A DNA stretch of 64,000 nt from Paulinella micropora. Taxonomy: Eukaryota > Cercozoa > Imbricatea > Euglyphida > Paulinellidae. Below are positions 28,846 to 38,539 of the stretch, in pieces. Under the pieces are notes generated by a model, which saw nothing but the letters and a program-made list of their open reading frames with translations, was not told the DNA's origin and did no database searches. A program made the translations under genes and the position numbers. The DNA lies in NCBI GenBank assembly GCA_019918135.1, contig WBZZ01006556.1, forward strand, positions 1-64,000. The letters are read 5' to 3'. Numbering within the stretch: position 1 is the first letter of the stretch; each line of letters starts with the position of its first letter.

Positions 28846-28857
28846 ACAACTTTTTTT

Positions 28858-29109
28858 TTACTTGGGCAAGTTCGGACGATCGCGTCCCTCGCATGCGAAG
28901 CGTGCTACCGAGCCGTAATGGCGAAGCCAATCGCTCAAACTAGACGTTTTCTTAAGCCACTCGGATATTTTGTGCTGTTTGCAGTCTGCTAGAAGCTCTG
29001 CAAAGAAACTCTTGATGTCTTCCTTATCATTAGACTTGTTTTTACCACATTGCGTGCATGCAAACACCTTTTGCAAAAGCTCTATGTATTGCTCGGCCGC
29101 AGCAGTCAT
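28858..29109 (-). CDS. Small protein with one CxxC, unknown
   Basis: 83 residues from a clear ATG. The N-terminal half has CTQCGKNKSNDKEDIKSFFA, a single CxxCxK pair as in many short zinc-binding proteins, followed by a Trp/His-rich helical end (ISEWLKKTSSLSDWLRHYGS). It shares strand and AT-rich composition with the gene at 29166-29591, which lies 57 bases upstream, so the two might be co-expressed. No family is recognised. Confidence 0.5.
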   Translation of the reverse strand: MTAAAEQYIELLQKVFACTQCGKNKSNDKEDIKSFFAELLADCKQHKISEWLKKTSSLSDWLRHYGSVARFACEGRDRPNLPK

Positions 29110-29165
29110 GTCGATTGTCGCCGGTGTGGAGTAGTCGTGTAGCGCCCGAGCCCCCTTGTTTTTGG

Positions 29166-29591
29166 CTATTTCTGGTTGCTCGAACTGTGCTCCAAGAAGG
29201 CCCTTAGGTCACCATGGCGTGTGTACTTAGCCTTTTCGCTAAACAAGTAAAGAGAATGCCCAACTTGTACAGACGATTCTTTTGTTATCCTCTTCACGTA
29301 TTCGGAAATCTTGCGTATTTCAGCCACCAGTTTAGCGTAACAAACACTGTGTACACCTGCGGTGATGACGCTCAGCAGATCTCTGGACAGGTTTACTGTA
29401 AAGTCGTTCATTTCACCAGCCGATACTTTTATGTAGCCGGTCTCTTCACAGGCGCTGATGCTCTTAGCTTTCATGGCTGCGTTCCACGCCACTCGTTCTT
29501 TAGCGCGGTTCTCGCTCTCGTACGAAAAGAAACCGCATCGGTACACGTTTTTTTTGTCTTGCGCGTCACAAATTACCATTGTTGCAACCAT
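29166..29591 (-). CDS. Unknown protein, about 141 residues
   Basis: A clean frame from the ATG at 29591 (MVATMVICDAQDKKNVYRCG); an alternative ATG is at 29579, and an open extension to 29672 reads poly-Gly/Arg repeat and is discarded. The protein is mixed alpha/beta by eye: residues 1-40 strand-rich, then ENRAKERVAWNAAMKAKSIS, then VHSVCYAKLVAEIRKISEYV. It ends RAFLEHSSSNQK. Codon use is AT-richer than in the LRR genes. No family is recognised. Confidence 0.6.
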   Translation of the reverse strand: MVATMVICDAQDKKNVYRCGFFSYESENRAKERVAWNAAMKAKSISACEETGYIKVSAGEMNDFTVNLSRDLLSVITAGVHSVCYAKLVAEIRKISEYVKRITKESSVQVGHSLYLFSEKAKYTRHGDLRAFLEHSSSNQK

Positions 29592-30292
29592 TAGCGCACA
29601 GCACACTTTCTCCTCCTCACTCCTCCCCCCCCCCAATCCGCGCCCCCCCGTTCTTCTAGCCTGCGCTAACAAAATGGGTTAGAAAGATCTGGGGGGGGGG
29701 AGGTACGTGATAAGGTCAAAAAAGACAATGCTTTGCAGGTTTTCCGACGGAATTGCCTTTTTCAGTCATGTCACGTCCAAAATCCCACACAGACGCCCAA
29801 AGGCCGCCGTGAGAAAGACGTCCTCCCCCTCCCTCTCACTTGCGTCGCCCCTCTCACTTGCGTCGCCCCTCTCACTTGCGTCGTCCCGTTCTGTCACTCC
29901 CCCCACTGTCAGGCAAGGGGGGAGGGGGAGGCAAGAGGGCCGAAAACATTTCGTGCAAATAAAAAAAAAGGCGTACCGTTTCTCTTCACGGGAAAACGTC
30001 CGGTTTCTCTGCTAGTCTCCTGAACGGCCCCTGCTAAATTTAGCGCCGAATTGTGCCGTCCGCACGCACACACCCCTCTCCCTTCTCTCCTTTAAATTTG
30101 TCTTGTGCCTTCGATACCCTTCTTAGCTAGCCCAAATGGCAAAAGCCGTCTCCTGGGGCGCGGGCCGGCATGCCATCTCTCTTGGTAGGTGCCTCCGCTA
30201 CTACTACCTTAGCTTGAGCAAAGAGTGATAGCGGAACAAAGATTGAACAAGATGCACCTGAAAAGAAGCAAAAACGCAGCTGATAGCTTTTT
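29592..30292. repeat. Reversed module C and unassigned sequence
   Basis: CAGGTTTTCCGACGGAATTG with CAGTCATGTCACGTCC (29738-29775) is one of at least three copies of a small repeat (others at 32087-32130 and, next to the Sel1 gene start, 43894-43945). It is followed by the reversed tandem array TCTCACTTGCGTCGCCCC (29838-29885) and module C end CGTCCGGTTTCTCTGCTAG (29996-30014). At 30136-30225 a small frame MAKAVSWGAGRHAISLG runs into GTAGGTGCC, a good splice-donor match; it could be a lone first exon. Nothing else is supported. Confidence 0.45.
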
Positions 30293-30862
30293 TTAATATA
30301 AAAAATACGAATTATTCAAGCCGATAATGCCAAAAGTTACAAAAAAAATTACACCCTCCGTCGCCAGCTTGCAGTACAGCGACAACAGGTCCTGGCGCAG
30401 CACCGACCCGCCGGCAGCCTTTGCAAACGCCCCGGGGTCGACCACAAAGGACAGCAGGTCCGCGCCAAACTTGGCTTCATCCAAATCGTTTCCCCGCCTG
30501 CGGAAAACCCGGCGGGCAGCTGGCAGCGCCATGCAGACCGATCTCCACAGCGCCCCGCATTGCGTACACGCCTGTGTGGTGAACTCCTCGTTGCAGATCA
30601 GCACCTTGCATTTACCTACATACTCTCGCTGCAAGTTGAGCAAGCGCTTGCGGAAATCTGCGTGTCGCCAGGCAAGCAGCTTGCGCTTCGTTTGCCGTGA
30701 GATCGTTTTGCCCTTTACTATGCCCGACGCTTCGAACCAAGCGCGGCCGCTCGCGTGAAGAACCCCCAGCGCCTGCAGCTGGGGTTGGAGACGATGATAG
30801 ATGTTTTGCGCGTCTACGCCAGAGCACCCCTTGAAGGCGTCTTGATTAATTTACCAAAGTCT
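30293..30862 (-). pseudogene. Fanzor / TnpB-like RNA-guided nuclease remnant
   Basis: The minus strand keeps one open frame without ATG that reads NIYHRLQPQLQALGVLHASG, then KTISRQTKRKLLAWRHADFR, KRLLNLQREYVGKCKVLICN and EEFTTQACTQCG. This is the C-terminal half of the TnpB/Fanzor fold: the conserved W-x-H-x-x-F-R-x-x-L helix, the RuvC strand ending in a catalytic glutamate (CNEEF), and the first CxxC of the zinc ribbon in the TSKTCxxCG position. After it the second CxxC and the final RuvC Asp motif are not recognisable (VFRRRGNDLDEAKFGAD), and the N-terminal half is missing or in other frames. It is probably an inactive relic of an IS607/IS200-like eukaryotic element. Confidence 0.65.
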
Positions 30863-31199
30863 GCCTCTTGCAAGGTCATAAGTAACGGGTTTGACTCAAT
30901 AGCCTCGTTGGTAGTGACCGCAGTGGTCGGGCTCTGCTGACCATTACTCTCAGACAGTTCCAGAAGGAAAAAAAGAGCGAGCACACCCTTCTCCTTTTTA
31001 CTTGTATTAAAACTAGTTTTTGGCACCAAGTGTGAAAAAATTTTATTAAGCATTAACAAATTTTTTTGGTTTAAAGGCACACAAGTATAAGCTCCCCTCC
31101 CCCAACGTGCCCGCCCGAAAGGCCAGCTCCTGCAAAAAAAAGCTAGCGTTTCTCAGCCACGCGCTTTATCTGTAGACGTAAGCTCCACACCCAAAAGGT
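30863..31199. other. Unassigned flank of the Fanzor remnant
   Basis: A minus-strand frame (30814-31080) reads LNKIFSHLVPKTSFNTSKKE and MTLQEADFGKLIKTPSRGAL and overlaps the 5' edge of the Fanzor frame. It could be part of the same gene in another frame, but no TnpB motif is recognised. The remainder (31081-31199) is AT-rich without features. Confidence 0.3.
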
Positions 31200-31910
31200 C
31201 TATTCATCTAGCAATCGCAAGCCCAGCTCCTGCGCCTCCGGTGTGAGTTCTTTGTTGCGCGTGGCCCAGCCCCAAAACACCTCTTGTCCGTCCACCTCGC
31301 AGCGGAGCCGCACGTCGCCCCGCAGGCCCGGGCCGCGGGACAGCCGCCGGGGCCACACTTCTCGCTGCCTGGCGTCTGACATATACAAAGCCTCGTGCTC
31401 GTGGCACGGGAGAGGGCCCGTGTGCAGGTGCTCCACGACCAGACGGGTAAAGTAGACCCGGTGGTCGGGCACGAGCGCGCCCGGGATTTCTAGCACCCGC
31501 TGCGGGCCGCTCAGGTCGTTCGACCAGAGCACTGGCTCGGGCCCCAGGTCCGGCGCGCCGGCGGCTGCGTCGGTCCACGCCGCCGCGCCCAGGCTGACCC
31601 GCACGCTGCACTTCCGCGTCCCGGGTGCCGCGCGCAGCAGCGTGTGGGTCAGCGGCGTTTTGCGCTCTAGCTGGTAGCGCATAGCCAGCTCGTGCACGTC
31701 TTTGTACGCCTCAAACCCCTGACGGCGCCAAAAGGCCGCTACGGACGCCGGCGAGCAGTGCAGGTACACGAAGCCGGCGTTAGTGGTCCGCTCCAGGCAC
31801 GCGAGCAGCCCGCGACAGAGCCTGCTGCCGATGCCCCTCCCGCGGTAGCGAGGATGCACTTCAAACAGGAGGCGGCGCACTCTCCAAGACAGAAAAGCAA
31901 GGCCCCCCAA
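31200..31910 (-). pseudogene. GNAT-type N-acetyltransferase, 5'-truncated
   Basis: The open frame begins at an in-frame stop upstream and has no ATG. It starts directly with the acetyl-CoA-binding motif A, RRLLFEVHPRYRGRGIGSRL (R-x-x-G-x-G/A loop RGRGIG), then motif B (PASVAAFWRRQGFEAYKD). The normal first strands and helices of a GNAT domain are missing. About 150 further residues (TRKCSVRVSLGAAAWTDAAA...PGLRGDVRLRCEVDGQEVFW) form an unrecognised C-terminal part that ends naturally (LGLRLLDE, stop). The break coincides with the LRR scrap on the opposite strand, so the two look joined by rearrangement. The gene could also be intact if an unseen 5' exon exists. Confidence 0.65.
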
Positions 31911-31912
31911 GG

Positions 31913-31993
31913 GGCCTCGATCGTTGCGTGGCCATCACAGACGTGGGGCTCACCCACCTGTCGAAGCTTGCGCAGCTGCGCCGCCTTCACCTT
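31913..31993 (+). pseudogene. Leucine-rich repeat scrap
   Basis: One and a half repeats of the AMN1/FBXL type: RGLDRCVAITDVGLTHLSKL then AQLRRLHL. The frame then runs into a dispersed repeat (CTTGCGCAACAAAAAAAAAA, also near 4735 and 44145). It lies head-to-head with the truncated acetyltransferase and must derive from an F-box/LRR gene similar to those at 5231 and 9855. Confidence 0.6.
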
Positions 31994-32385
31994 TTTTTTA
32001 GTTTGCCCTGGCTTGCGCAACAAAAAAAAAATAGTGCGCGGTTTTTTGTCCTGCATGATACTGTCGAAAAGGGCAATGCACATCCGAGTTTTCCGGTGCA
32101 ACTGCCTTTTTTAGCCATATCACGTCCAAATTTCAAGTATATCATGCCCCCCGGGGAAAGAGAGTACATTCTTTTTTTTATTATATTGAAAAGCTTAAAA
32201 CAAAGTCTTACACTTCAATAAAAATACAATTTCTTGGCGCGCCCCCTTCGCTTTCCCGCTCCCTGCATACATAGGACAGTCCCTCAAGCAAGCCCCATCG
32301 AGTAGCAACCAGCCCTAAAGGTCTCCTTTGCAAATTCCAGACCTGTTTGCTACATCGTGGGTTTTCTACGTTCAGGTGTGACAAA
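31994..32385. repeat. Dispersed repeats before the retroelement
   Basis: CTTGCGCAAC-A-run, GTCGAAAAGGGCAATGCACA and CGAGTTTTCCGGTGCAACTG with AGCCATATCACGTCC (32010-32130) form a repeat whose pieces recur near 4735, 29735 and 43895-44240; then module B complement near 32180-32240. From 32260 to 32385 the sequence is unique and leads into the retroelement's first open frame; no terminal repeat was identified by eye. Confidence 0.45.
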
Positions 32386-35300
32386 ATGAGCCTTCCAGCC
32401 TCATTTCCTCGCCCCAATTACGACCTGGTCAGTCAAGAAGTCTACCACCGAGAGGAATGCTTCAACATCACTCGTACGCTACGCACCAACCTCAAGGTTC
32501 CCTTCATAGACACATACAGGAAGGCCCTCAAGGACGGCTCGGCCAAGAAGCTCTCGCCCCAGACGGACGGAATCAGCCGCGCCCACTTCATTAAGGTCGT
32601 ACTAATGACTTTAAATAAGGACCTCGGCCCCCTCTTAGCGAAAGCAGTAAAGGACGGCCTTCTCAATCTTGAGGAGGAGCCTTTTCTCTCCATGCAGCCC
32701 CTTGAGCAGATGGTGGATTATTGATTGGACCCATCCACTTTCCATAAGTGGACCGCTTATAGGGGTGAGAGAGACCTGGCTATCAGTAGGTACAACGACC
32801 TTGCGAAAAAGGTCGGTTGGGTTCTGTCCCCGGACAACGTCCCCAGCTCCATACGCTACGTGAAGATTCCGGCACCAGCGGCCACGGCGGCTCCTACCAT
32901 GGGCCCAACTCGCCCCCCGCTGGCAGGAGCAACGACTACGACCACGACTACGACTACGGCTACAGCTACGGCAGCGACGATGCCTCCAGCTACGGCGGCA
33001 GCATCGTCATCGCGCTTCATGGCTGCCCCCGCCCCGATAAGGTTCCCCCCAACTGGCTCCCAACGCTTTGGTGGCCCATCACAGCCTTCCCAGGTCGACC
33101 CTCTCGCCATTCAGGAAGTAGTTTGGGCCCCATAGGCGGGTCAGAGGCACAGCGTTTTCTGTTTTCCCGACCGAGACCGACTGCTGACGGGGCATTTTCC
33201 CCACTAGCATCAGGGTATGGTTCATCCTCGACCCCGGGGTTTTCTCAACGGAGCCCAAGCTTCCCGGGATATTCATTCGCCTCCCCTCCGGACTCCCGGT
33301 ACGAAGACAGCGGCGCGCTTTTTGTCTCCCCATACGGAAGGGTAGTCGAGGAGGAAGAAGAGTCGAAAGGCCCTCTGTTCTCTTTTTCTCCAGAGCGAGG
33401 GGCAGAGCCAGCCGACGGTGACAGCCTCCCCCTATCCCCCCGAGTCGGGCAGTCCTCAAGCCGACACCGTTCTGCCCCTCCACGTATCGTGACTTTCTCC
33501 ACAGTTAGGCAATCGCTCCCGCCAGCTGGTGGGAGCGACGAAGATGGAGAGACCGGGACGGCGATCGCGGAAACCGCAGCCTCCGCAGCGGTCACGCCAG
33601 AGGTAGCCGGAACGGCTCTAGCCAGCCCAGCTGCCCCGACGATCGAAGCGGAGGAGGACAACCCGTCTGGGAGCAGAGCGACAACTAGTGCATCCTCTAG
33701 TAGTGGCGAGCAGCCCTCGTCGAGTAGTTCCGAGCCGTCACGTACCCGGAATGGTATACGCTTTAGTGGCAGCACCGTCCTTATGATGGTTGCGCCATTT
33801 GAGTCTGTTATCGAACGGAACCAACGCCGCATGCGGGAGATCAAAAAGCTTAAGTTCGACCACGTATCATTAGGATACACCTTGCGCCTGTTTCTTTCCA
33901 ATCTTTCCCTTTTTATGACCCAGTCTGAGGCAGAGATCTTCCTCAACGTGGTCGGCAAGAACTTCTTCCAAAGACTCCTACATGAAGTCTCTGCAGCTCT
34001 TGCCATGGATCTAGCTGGACTACCGAGTAGACTCACGATGGAAAATCGGCATCGTCTACGACGCTACCAAGCCTTTCGGCCCGAGTTAGAGGAATGACAT
34101 GAAGAGACGGTCGAAAGAGAACTTGGCCAATTACATCACGCGTTTACAGAAGCTCTTCAGGCAGCTGCAGAACGAAGGCCTAGTGGCCGAGGAATCCCAT
34201 AAGTATGAGGTAGCCCGGCGATGTGTCTCCCCTATGGAGATACAGCACATAGAAGCTCTGCAGATAGAAAGGAAGAAGCGGGGCATTGCGCCGACACGCA
34301 CGTTGGAAGAGATGAGGTACCTCATCCTCAAGGCTAACCCGCGTACCTTGACGGATTGGGACCCCAAGATGATCCTGACGGCACCGGAATCCGACTACGG
34401 CCGGCGCCCTCCTCGTAAGGAGAGGGCCAAGGAGAGCACGAGGAAGCCAAGAACCAAGTGGCCCCGTGACATCCCCTCGGGTAGTCAGCTGCAGGTCGTG
34501 GCGAGGCAAGCTCCGACGTCCCATCAGCAGAACAGGCCGAAGTCTGGCCCGGGCCCGGACCAACGCAAGGGCTCTGCGCCCTCGAGTTCGTCCGGCGGGC
34601 GTACAACCAAGACTGCACGCTTTTCTGGGGCCAACGCGATCAAGATCGCCAAGCCGGCCCCGTGGACGAAGGACCCCGCCAAGGAGAACCGCGCGCCGTA
34701 CAACAAGAGCTCCGAGCCCTGCGCCTACTGTCAACACTTCGGCAAGGTCGACAAACCAAATCATATACTCGAAGTCTGTAGGACACGCCGCGCGATCTGG
34801 AGAAGGAGCTCAACTCGCATTGGTGCCCCCCGCGGGCCGGGAAGCAACGCGCTGGCCCCGGACAGAAGGATCGAAGCGGAAAAGACCGCAAGGAACGCAA
34901 GGATGCCCCTATGGCGGCGGTGATGGCGGCTCAAGCGACGGTAGACGACCCTAGCCAGGTAAGCACCCATAATATATTGGACGACGGGACTGACACGGCT
35001 CTTGAATGCCGTTATGTCGCTCCCGTACGACCTCGTAAGGCAAACGTCCTCCAAGGACGGGTCCTGGCTATTGCCGGACTGGATCAGACCGCCGACAAGG
35101 CTATCGACATCTTTGTCATAATTGACACTGGATGTAATACCTTGGGGCTGATCCACCCACGCTTGTCCTCCAAGATGGGCCTGACAGCCCGCACGGCTCA
35201 AGGGATCATAACTATGGTCAGAGGCATACGTCTCTACATCCAAGTCCTCCCTACAAGAGGCTGTGATGAGATTTACCTTTACACCTCCCAGCATGTTCCC

Positions 35301-36560
35301 CTGGGAGCGGATATTCTACTTGGCACTGCCTTTATCATGCAGACCAACATATCACGGATGCCCTTTTCACCCGTATGGCAGCTGGCCAACAGTGGCCGGC
35401 CGTGCCGACACGGGCGAAGGACGAACAAATCCTCTTGGATGAGTTTGAGATCCTGACCCCGCCCCGACAGCTCAGCGAGACTGTCAATCAGGTTTTGCGA
35501 AGCAGGACAATCCTAAGAGATGGTCCCTGCCACCAGGTGGTCACGCTGATGGACCTACCCTCGGATGATAACGAGGAGGAAGCCCAAAAGCAAGACCTTA
35601 AGGAATGTCCTTTTAGTCTCCTCCCTTTGGTGGTGGTCACCACTGACGGGAGTGATGATGAAGAGGAACAGGAAGAGAAAGAAGAAAGCGAAGAGGAGAC
35701 AGACGAGACGGAGGAGAAGCAAGAGGACAGTACTGACCGTACATCCCCCACACCGCGACAGACACGATCTCGGACCACAGCGGCCCGACTGGACCATACA
35801 CCGGTCTCGGCTTTTCCGATCACGGGTCTTCCCCCAATACGCGAGGAGGAGGATGTGACTCCTCAGGGACCACCGTCACCTAGTGAGACGGCGACGCCAG
35901 CCCAGGCTGATCTTGGAGCCACCGCTTTCAAGCTCAAGCTCGAGTTCTTCGAGCTCGGGGCAAGATCACCTGGCCACGCAAGCCTCACACGAGGCTCCCG
36001 GAGGACCATCACCCACTCCCTCCACCGCGTCTCCTAGCGAGTGGGCGCGCAAGCCCGGATCGGCCGATACGCCTAGCCGGTTAGGAACCAGGGAGTCTCC
36101 CATAGAACCTATTTTCTCACCGACAACTCCCGCTTACTCGCCCGCTTTGACGAACGTCACGTCACCGTCTCCCCCCGATGCCAGGGCGCAACCAGGTGCT
36201 AGCGTTACATCGCCCGCTCTCTCGAACGTCACATCTCCTAGCGCACTACTTTCTCCTCCAAGACCGACTCAGTTGGAGAGGGAGATTATAGTGATAGATG
36301 GCACGCCCCCGGCGGCGACGTCGTCGTCAGGGACACCGGCGCGTCAAACCGCTACGCCTGTACCCCTATCACAAGCTAGCTCCTCATCATTCTCTTTGCC
36401 ACGATCACTTCCACCCTTAGCCCAGCAATCCCCTACACCAGGATTGCCACAATTTTGGACACAGGGATCACAGCGATCATTGGGGTTTTTTCTCATGTCC
36501 TGCCGCTATGGATCAATCTCCCCTAACGCAGCTCGAACCTTCCCACAAGGAGATTCGAAT
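32386..36560 (+). mobile_element. Fossil LTR-retroelement gag/protease region
   Basis: About 4.2 kb of retroelement coding sequence with base composition and codon use unlike the flanks. Parts in order: an N-terminal helical gag-like region (about 32.4-32.9 kb), a Ser/Pro/Thr-rich linker (about 33-33.7 kb), a gag core with basic tail and a zinc-knuckle-like C-x2-C-x9-H-x4-C motif (about 33.7-34.8 kb), a retropepsin-like aspartic protease domain with IDTG and a hydrophobic LLG motif (about 35.1-35.4 kb), an acidic stretch (about 35.6-35.8 kb), and a Ser/Pro-rich region (to about 36.5 kb). No reverse transcriptase, integrase or terminal repeats were seen. Best guess is Ty3/gypsy-like, from the gag-protease order only. 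It is broken, with perhaps four or more interruptions, yet frames remain long, so it is probably of moderate age. Confidence 0.65.
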
Positions 36561-36579
36561 CTGACTAATCTTCAGCTCA

Positions 36580-36745
36580 TAGCGGTCCGAGGCAGACGAG
36601 AGCGAGAGGCAGGGGGGGGGGAGAGGAAAGGGGCGTGGAAGGGGCGGGGTGGCTTAGTGGAGGCGTTGTATGCATTTATTTTGTTTGTAGCTTCTGCTCC
36701 TTCTGTTATAAAAAACAAAAAAAAGAGAAGAAAAAAAAAAAGAAA
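36580..36745 (+). promoter_or_regulatory. Kinase gene leader with TATA box
   Basis: A module H flank (GGCTTAGTGGAGGCGTTGTA, TTGTAGCTTCTGC) runs directly into TTCTGTTATAAAAAA (36701-36715) and an A-rich leader before the ATG at 36746. The same TTCTGTTATAAAAAA plus A-rich leader precedes the decayed paralogue (58485-58499, ATG 58520). Because sequence upstream of it differs in the two copies while this stretch is kept, it probably marks the core promoter, with TATA 29-39 bases before the ATG. Confidence 0.55.
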
Positions 36746-38257
36746 ATGATCTCCAAAAAAAGACGCAACACACAACTAGAGGGCAACACTGCACACACAA
36801 GAGCCCATACCCCCGACTCCAGTGTGCCCAGCCCCGCCGCGGCTGTCTGCGCGTTCCATCACCGGCTGCGTGGCGTGAAAGATGCCCCCCGCGGCGTTAA
36901 AGATTGCTTAGAGTACTTAAGACTGCCAGCTAAGCCGGCCCAGGGGACTGAAAATATAGTGTTGGTTGCGCTGGATAAGTTGCTGACAGCAAACAAATCG
37001 CCTGTGCTTAAGCCACGAACAGATTGTGTACATACGGTAAAGGACAGCAAACAGCAGGCACAACTGTCTGATAAAGAGCCGTGCTTGTACCAAAAACAAG
37101 AACCGGCTGTAGCAATCGAATTGAAAGAGTGCGCACACAACGATTTTGACGAATTTCGAAAATCCTACTTCCGAGGAGGGCGGCTCCAAGACGACACAGA
37201 TGTCTTTCTCGTCTACCCCGAGGACGCTAAAGTGGTTAGTAACGAGTGGCACGTCTTCAAACGATTAGAAAACAAAGAGTCCCTGCTAGACGCAGCAGTA
37301 CAGGCATATTTGCACACAATCACAAATTTGGTGCCTGAGATAGAACGCGTGTGGGCTGTCAAGAATGGCAAACAGCTCGACTACTGGTTCTGTATGCCCT
37401 ACGCCGGCGAACCCCCAAGCAACCACGCCCTGTTCAAAGCGCCTGTTGAGGATAAGCACGAGATTTGGAACATTTTGCTCCGAGACCTGCAGTCTTTCTT
37501 GTGTGCGTTAGCGAAGGCCCGCATTCTGTACTGGGACTTGGCAGAGTGGAACCTGCTTCTGGACGAAAGTCAGTTCCGACCCATCGACTTCGAACACCAA
37601 CGCCTGGCGATGCTAAGGGTTGAGAAACGTCCCCACCCTGGCGCGCAAAACTGTCTCTACATACAGCACACACGAGAAAGCCTGAAAAAGACACCCGTGC
37701 TGGTCACCGATCTGATAGACTTCAGCAACCGCGTGTGCGGCTGGGTCGCGTACAGCTGTTCCTGGATTAGGGTACAGGAAAGGCAAAAGTATGAAGGCAG
37801 ACTTTTGCCCGCACTCCCGCACGTCCAACTGAAAAACGACATTCTAGGCTGTGGACCATACCCTCACAGCTGGTTGTTGGCGTGTGCGCTGTGGTGGGCG
37901 GACCTAGAGAGCACCAAGGTGGGCCCACTCGGCTCGCTGTCTGAGTACCTAGAAATAGCCAATGCTTCGTGGCCACCAAGCCTAAACTTTTGGCACCCAG
38001 AAGATCCTACCAAGGAAATCGAATGGAAGGAATCCAATTTATCCAAAAACGGGTTGTTGGTAGACGACAATGAGTGCGGTTTGAAACTCCAAGGCAGCAT
38101 AAATTATAGTTTTTCTAAGCTGGCACAAAATTCGCTGCGCTATCTAAGCCTCGAGTTCTTGCAACTGATCCTCGCTACCGACTTGGGGCGGCAAGGCGTG
38201 CAGGGGAAGGAGGACGAGAGTCAGTTGCAAGACCTATCTGCGGGCCTTCGGGGATAA
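36746..38257 (+). CDS. Protein-kinase-like protein (divergent)
   Basis: 503 residues from ATG 36746; earlier codons in the same frame are repeat. The first 150 residues are polar and Cys-poor; the middle is a divergent kinase-like fold: LVYPEDAKVVSNEWHVFKRL (possible N-lobe), YWFCMPYAGEPPSNHALFK (hinge), and the catalytic loop ILYWDLAEWNLLLDESQFRP with D264 and N269, then IDFE (D281) in place of DFG. The HRD His is replaced by Trp (YWD). No glycine-rich loop is obvious, so it may be a pseudokinase or a small-molecule kinase. The C-terminal 200 residues (CGWVAYSCSWIRVQERQKYE...) are unrecognised. A pseudogene paralogue lies at 58520-59745. Confidence 0.75.
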   Translation: MISKKRRNTQLEGNTAHTRAHTPDSSVPSPAAAVCAFHHRLRGVKDAPRGVKDCLEYLRLPAKPAQGTENIVLVALDKLLTANKSPVLKPRTDCVHTVKDSKQQAQLSDKEPCLYQKQEPAVAIELKECAHNDFDEFRKSYFRGGRLQDDTDVFLVYPEDAKVVSNEWHVFKRLENKESLLDAAVQAYLHTITNLVPEIERVWAVKNGKQLDYWFCMPYAGEPPSNHALFKAPVEDKHEIWNILLRDLQSFLCALAKARILYWDLAEWNLLLDESQFRPIDFEHQRLAMLRVEKRPHPGAQNCLYIQHTRESLKKTPVLVTDLIDFSNRVCGWVAYSCSWIRVQERQKYEGRLLPALPHVQLKNDILGCGPYPHSWLLACALWWADLESTKVGPLGSLSEYLEIANASWPPSLNFWHPEDPTKEIEWKESNLSKNGLLVDDNECGLKLQGSINYSFSKLAQNSLRYLSLEFLQLILATDLGRQGVQGKEDESQLQDLSAGLRG

Positions 38258-38266
38258 TTAGGGGTT

Positions 38267-38532
38267 GCCAAATGGGCATTCGCTGCGAAACAAGCCGCGC
38301 AAAGCTACCAGCGGACTGAGTTACTGTAATATACTCACCAAAGTAGTACTATACATTCCCGCGGCCGACTGCCAAGTAGTACCAAAAATTACCGTCAGTG
38401 GCACTGCTCGCCGAACCGCTGGCAGCGCTAGCCAAGGCACGCCACGGAGATTCGGATGCGCTGGCATACTTTGAGGGGCTCGGGATTTCTGGCAAGTACT
38501 TGCGGGTCGAGTTGCAAGTTTGTAAAGCCTAG
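38267..38532 (+). pseudogene. Sel1-type gene scrap
   Basis: Two pieces in sequence: 38267-38329 reads AKWAFAAKQAAQSYQRTELL, similar to KKSWSLRAKQALQECYQSGL in the Sel1 gene at 12916. Piece 38401-38532 reads LAALAKARHGDSDALAYFEG then LGISGKYLRVELQVCKA and a stop, resembling a terminal Sel1 helix pair. The similarity is modest and read by eye. It directly follows the kinase gene on the same strand. Confidence 0.35.
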
Positions 38533-38539
38533 CTTGACT

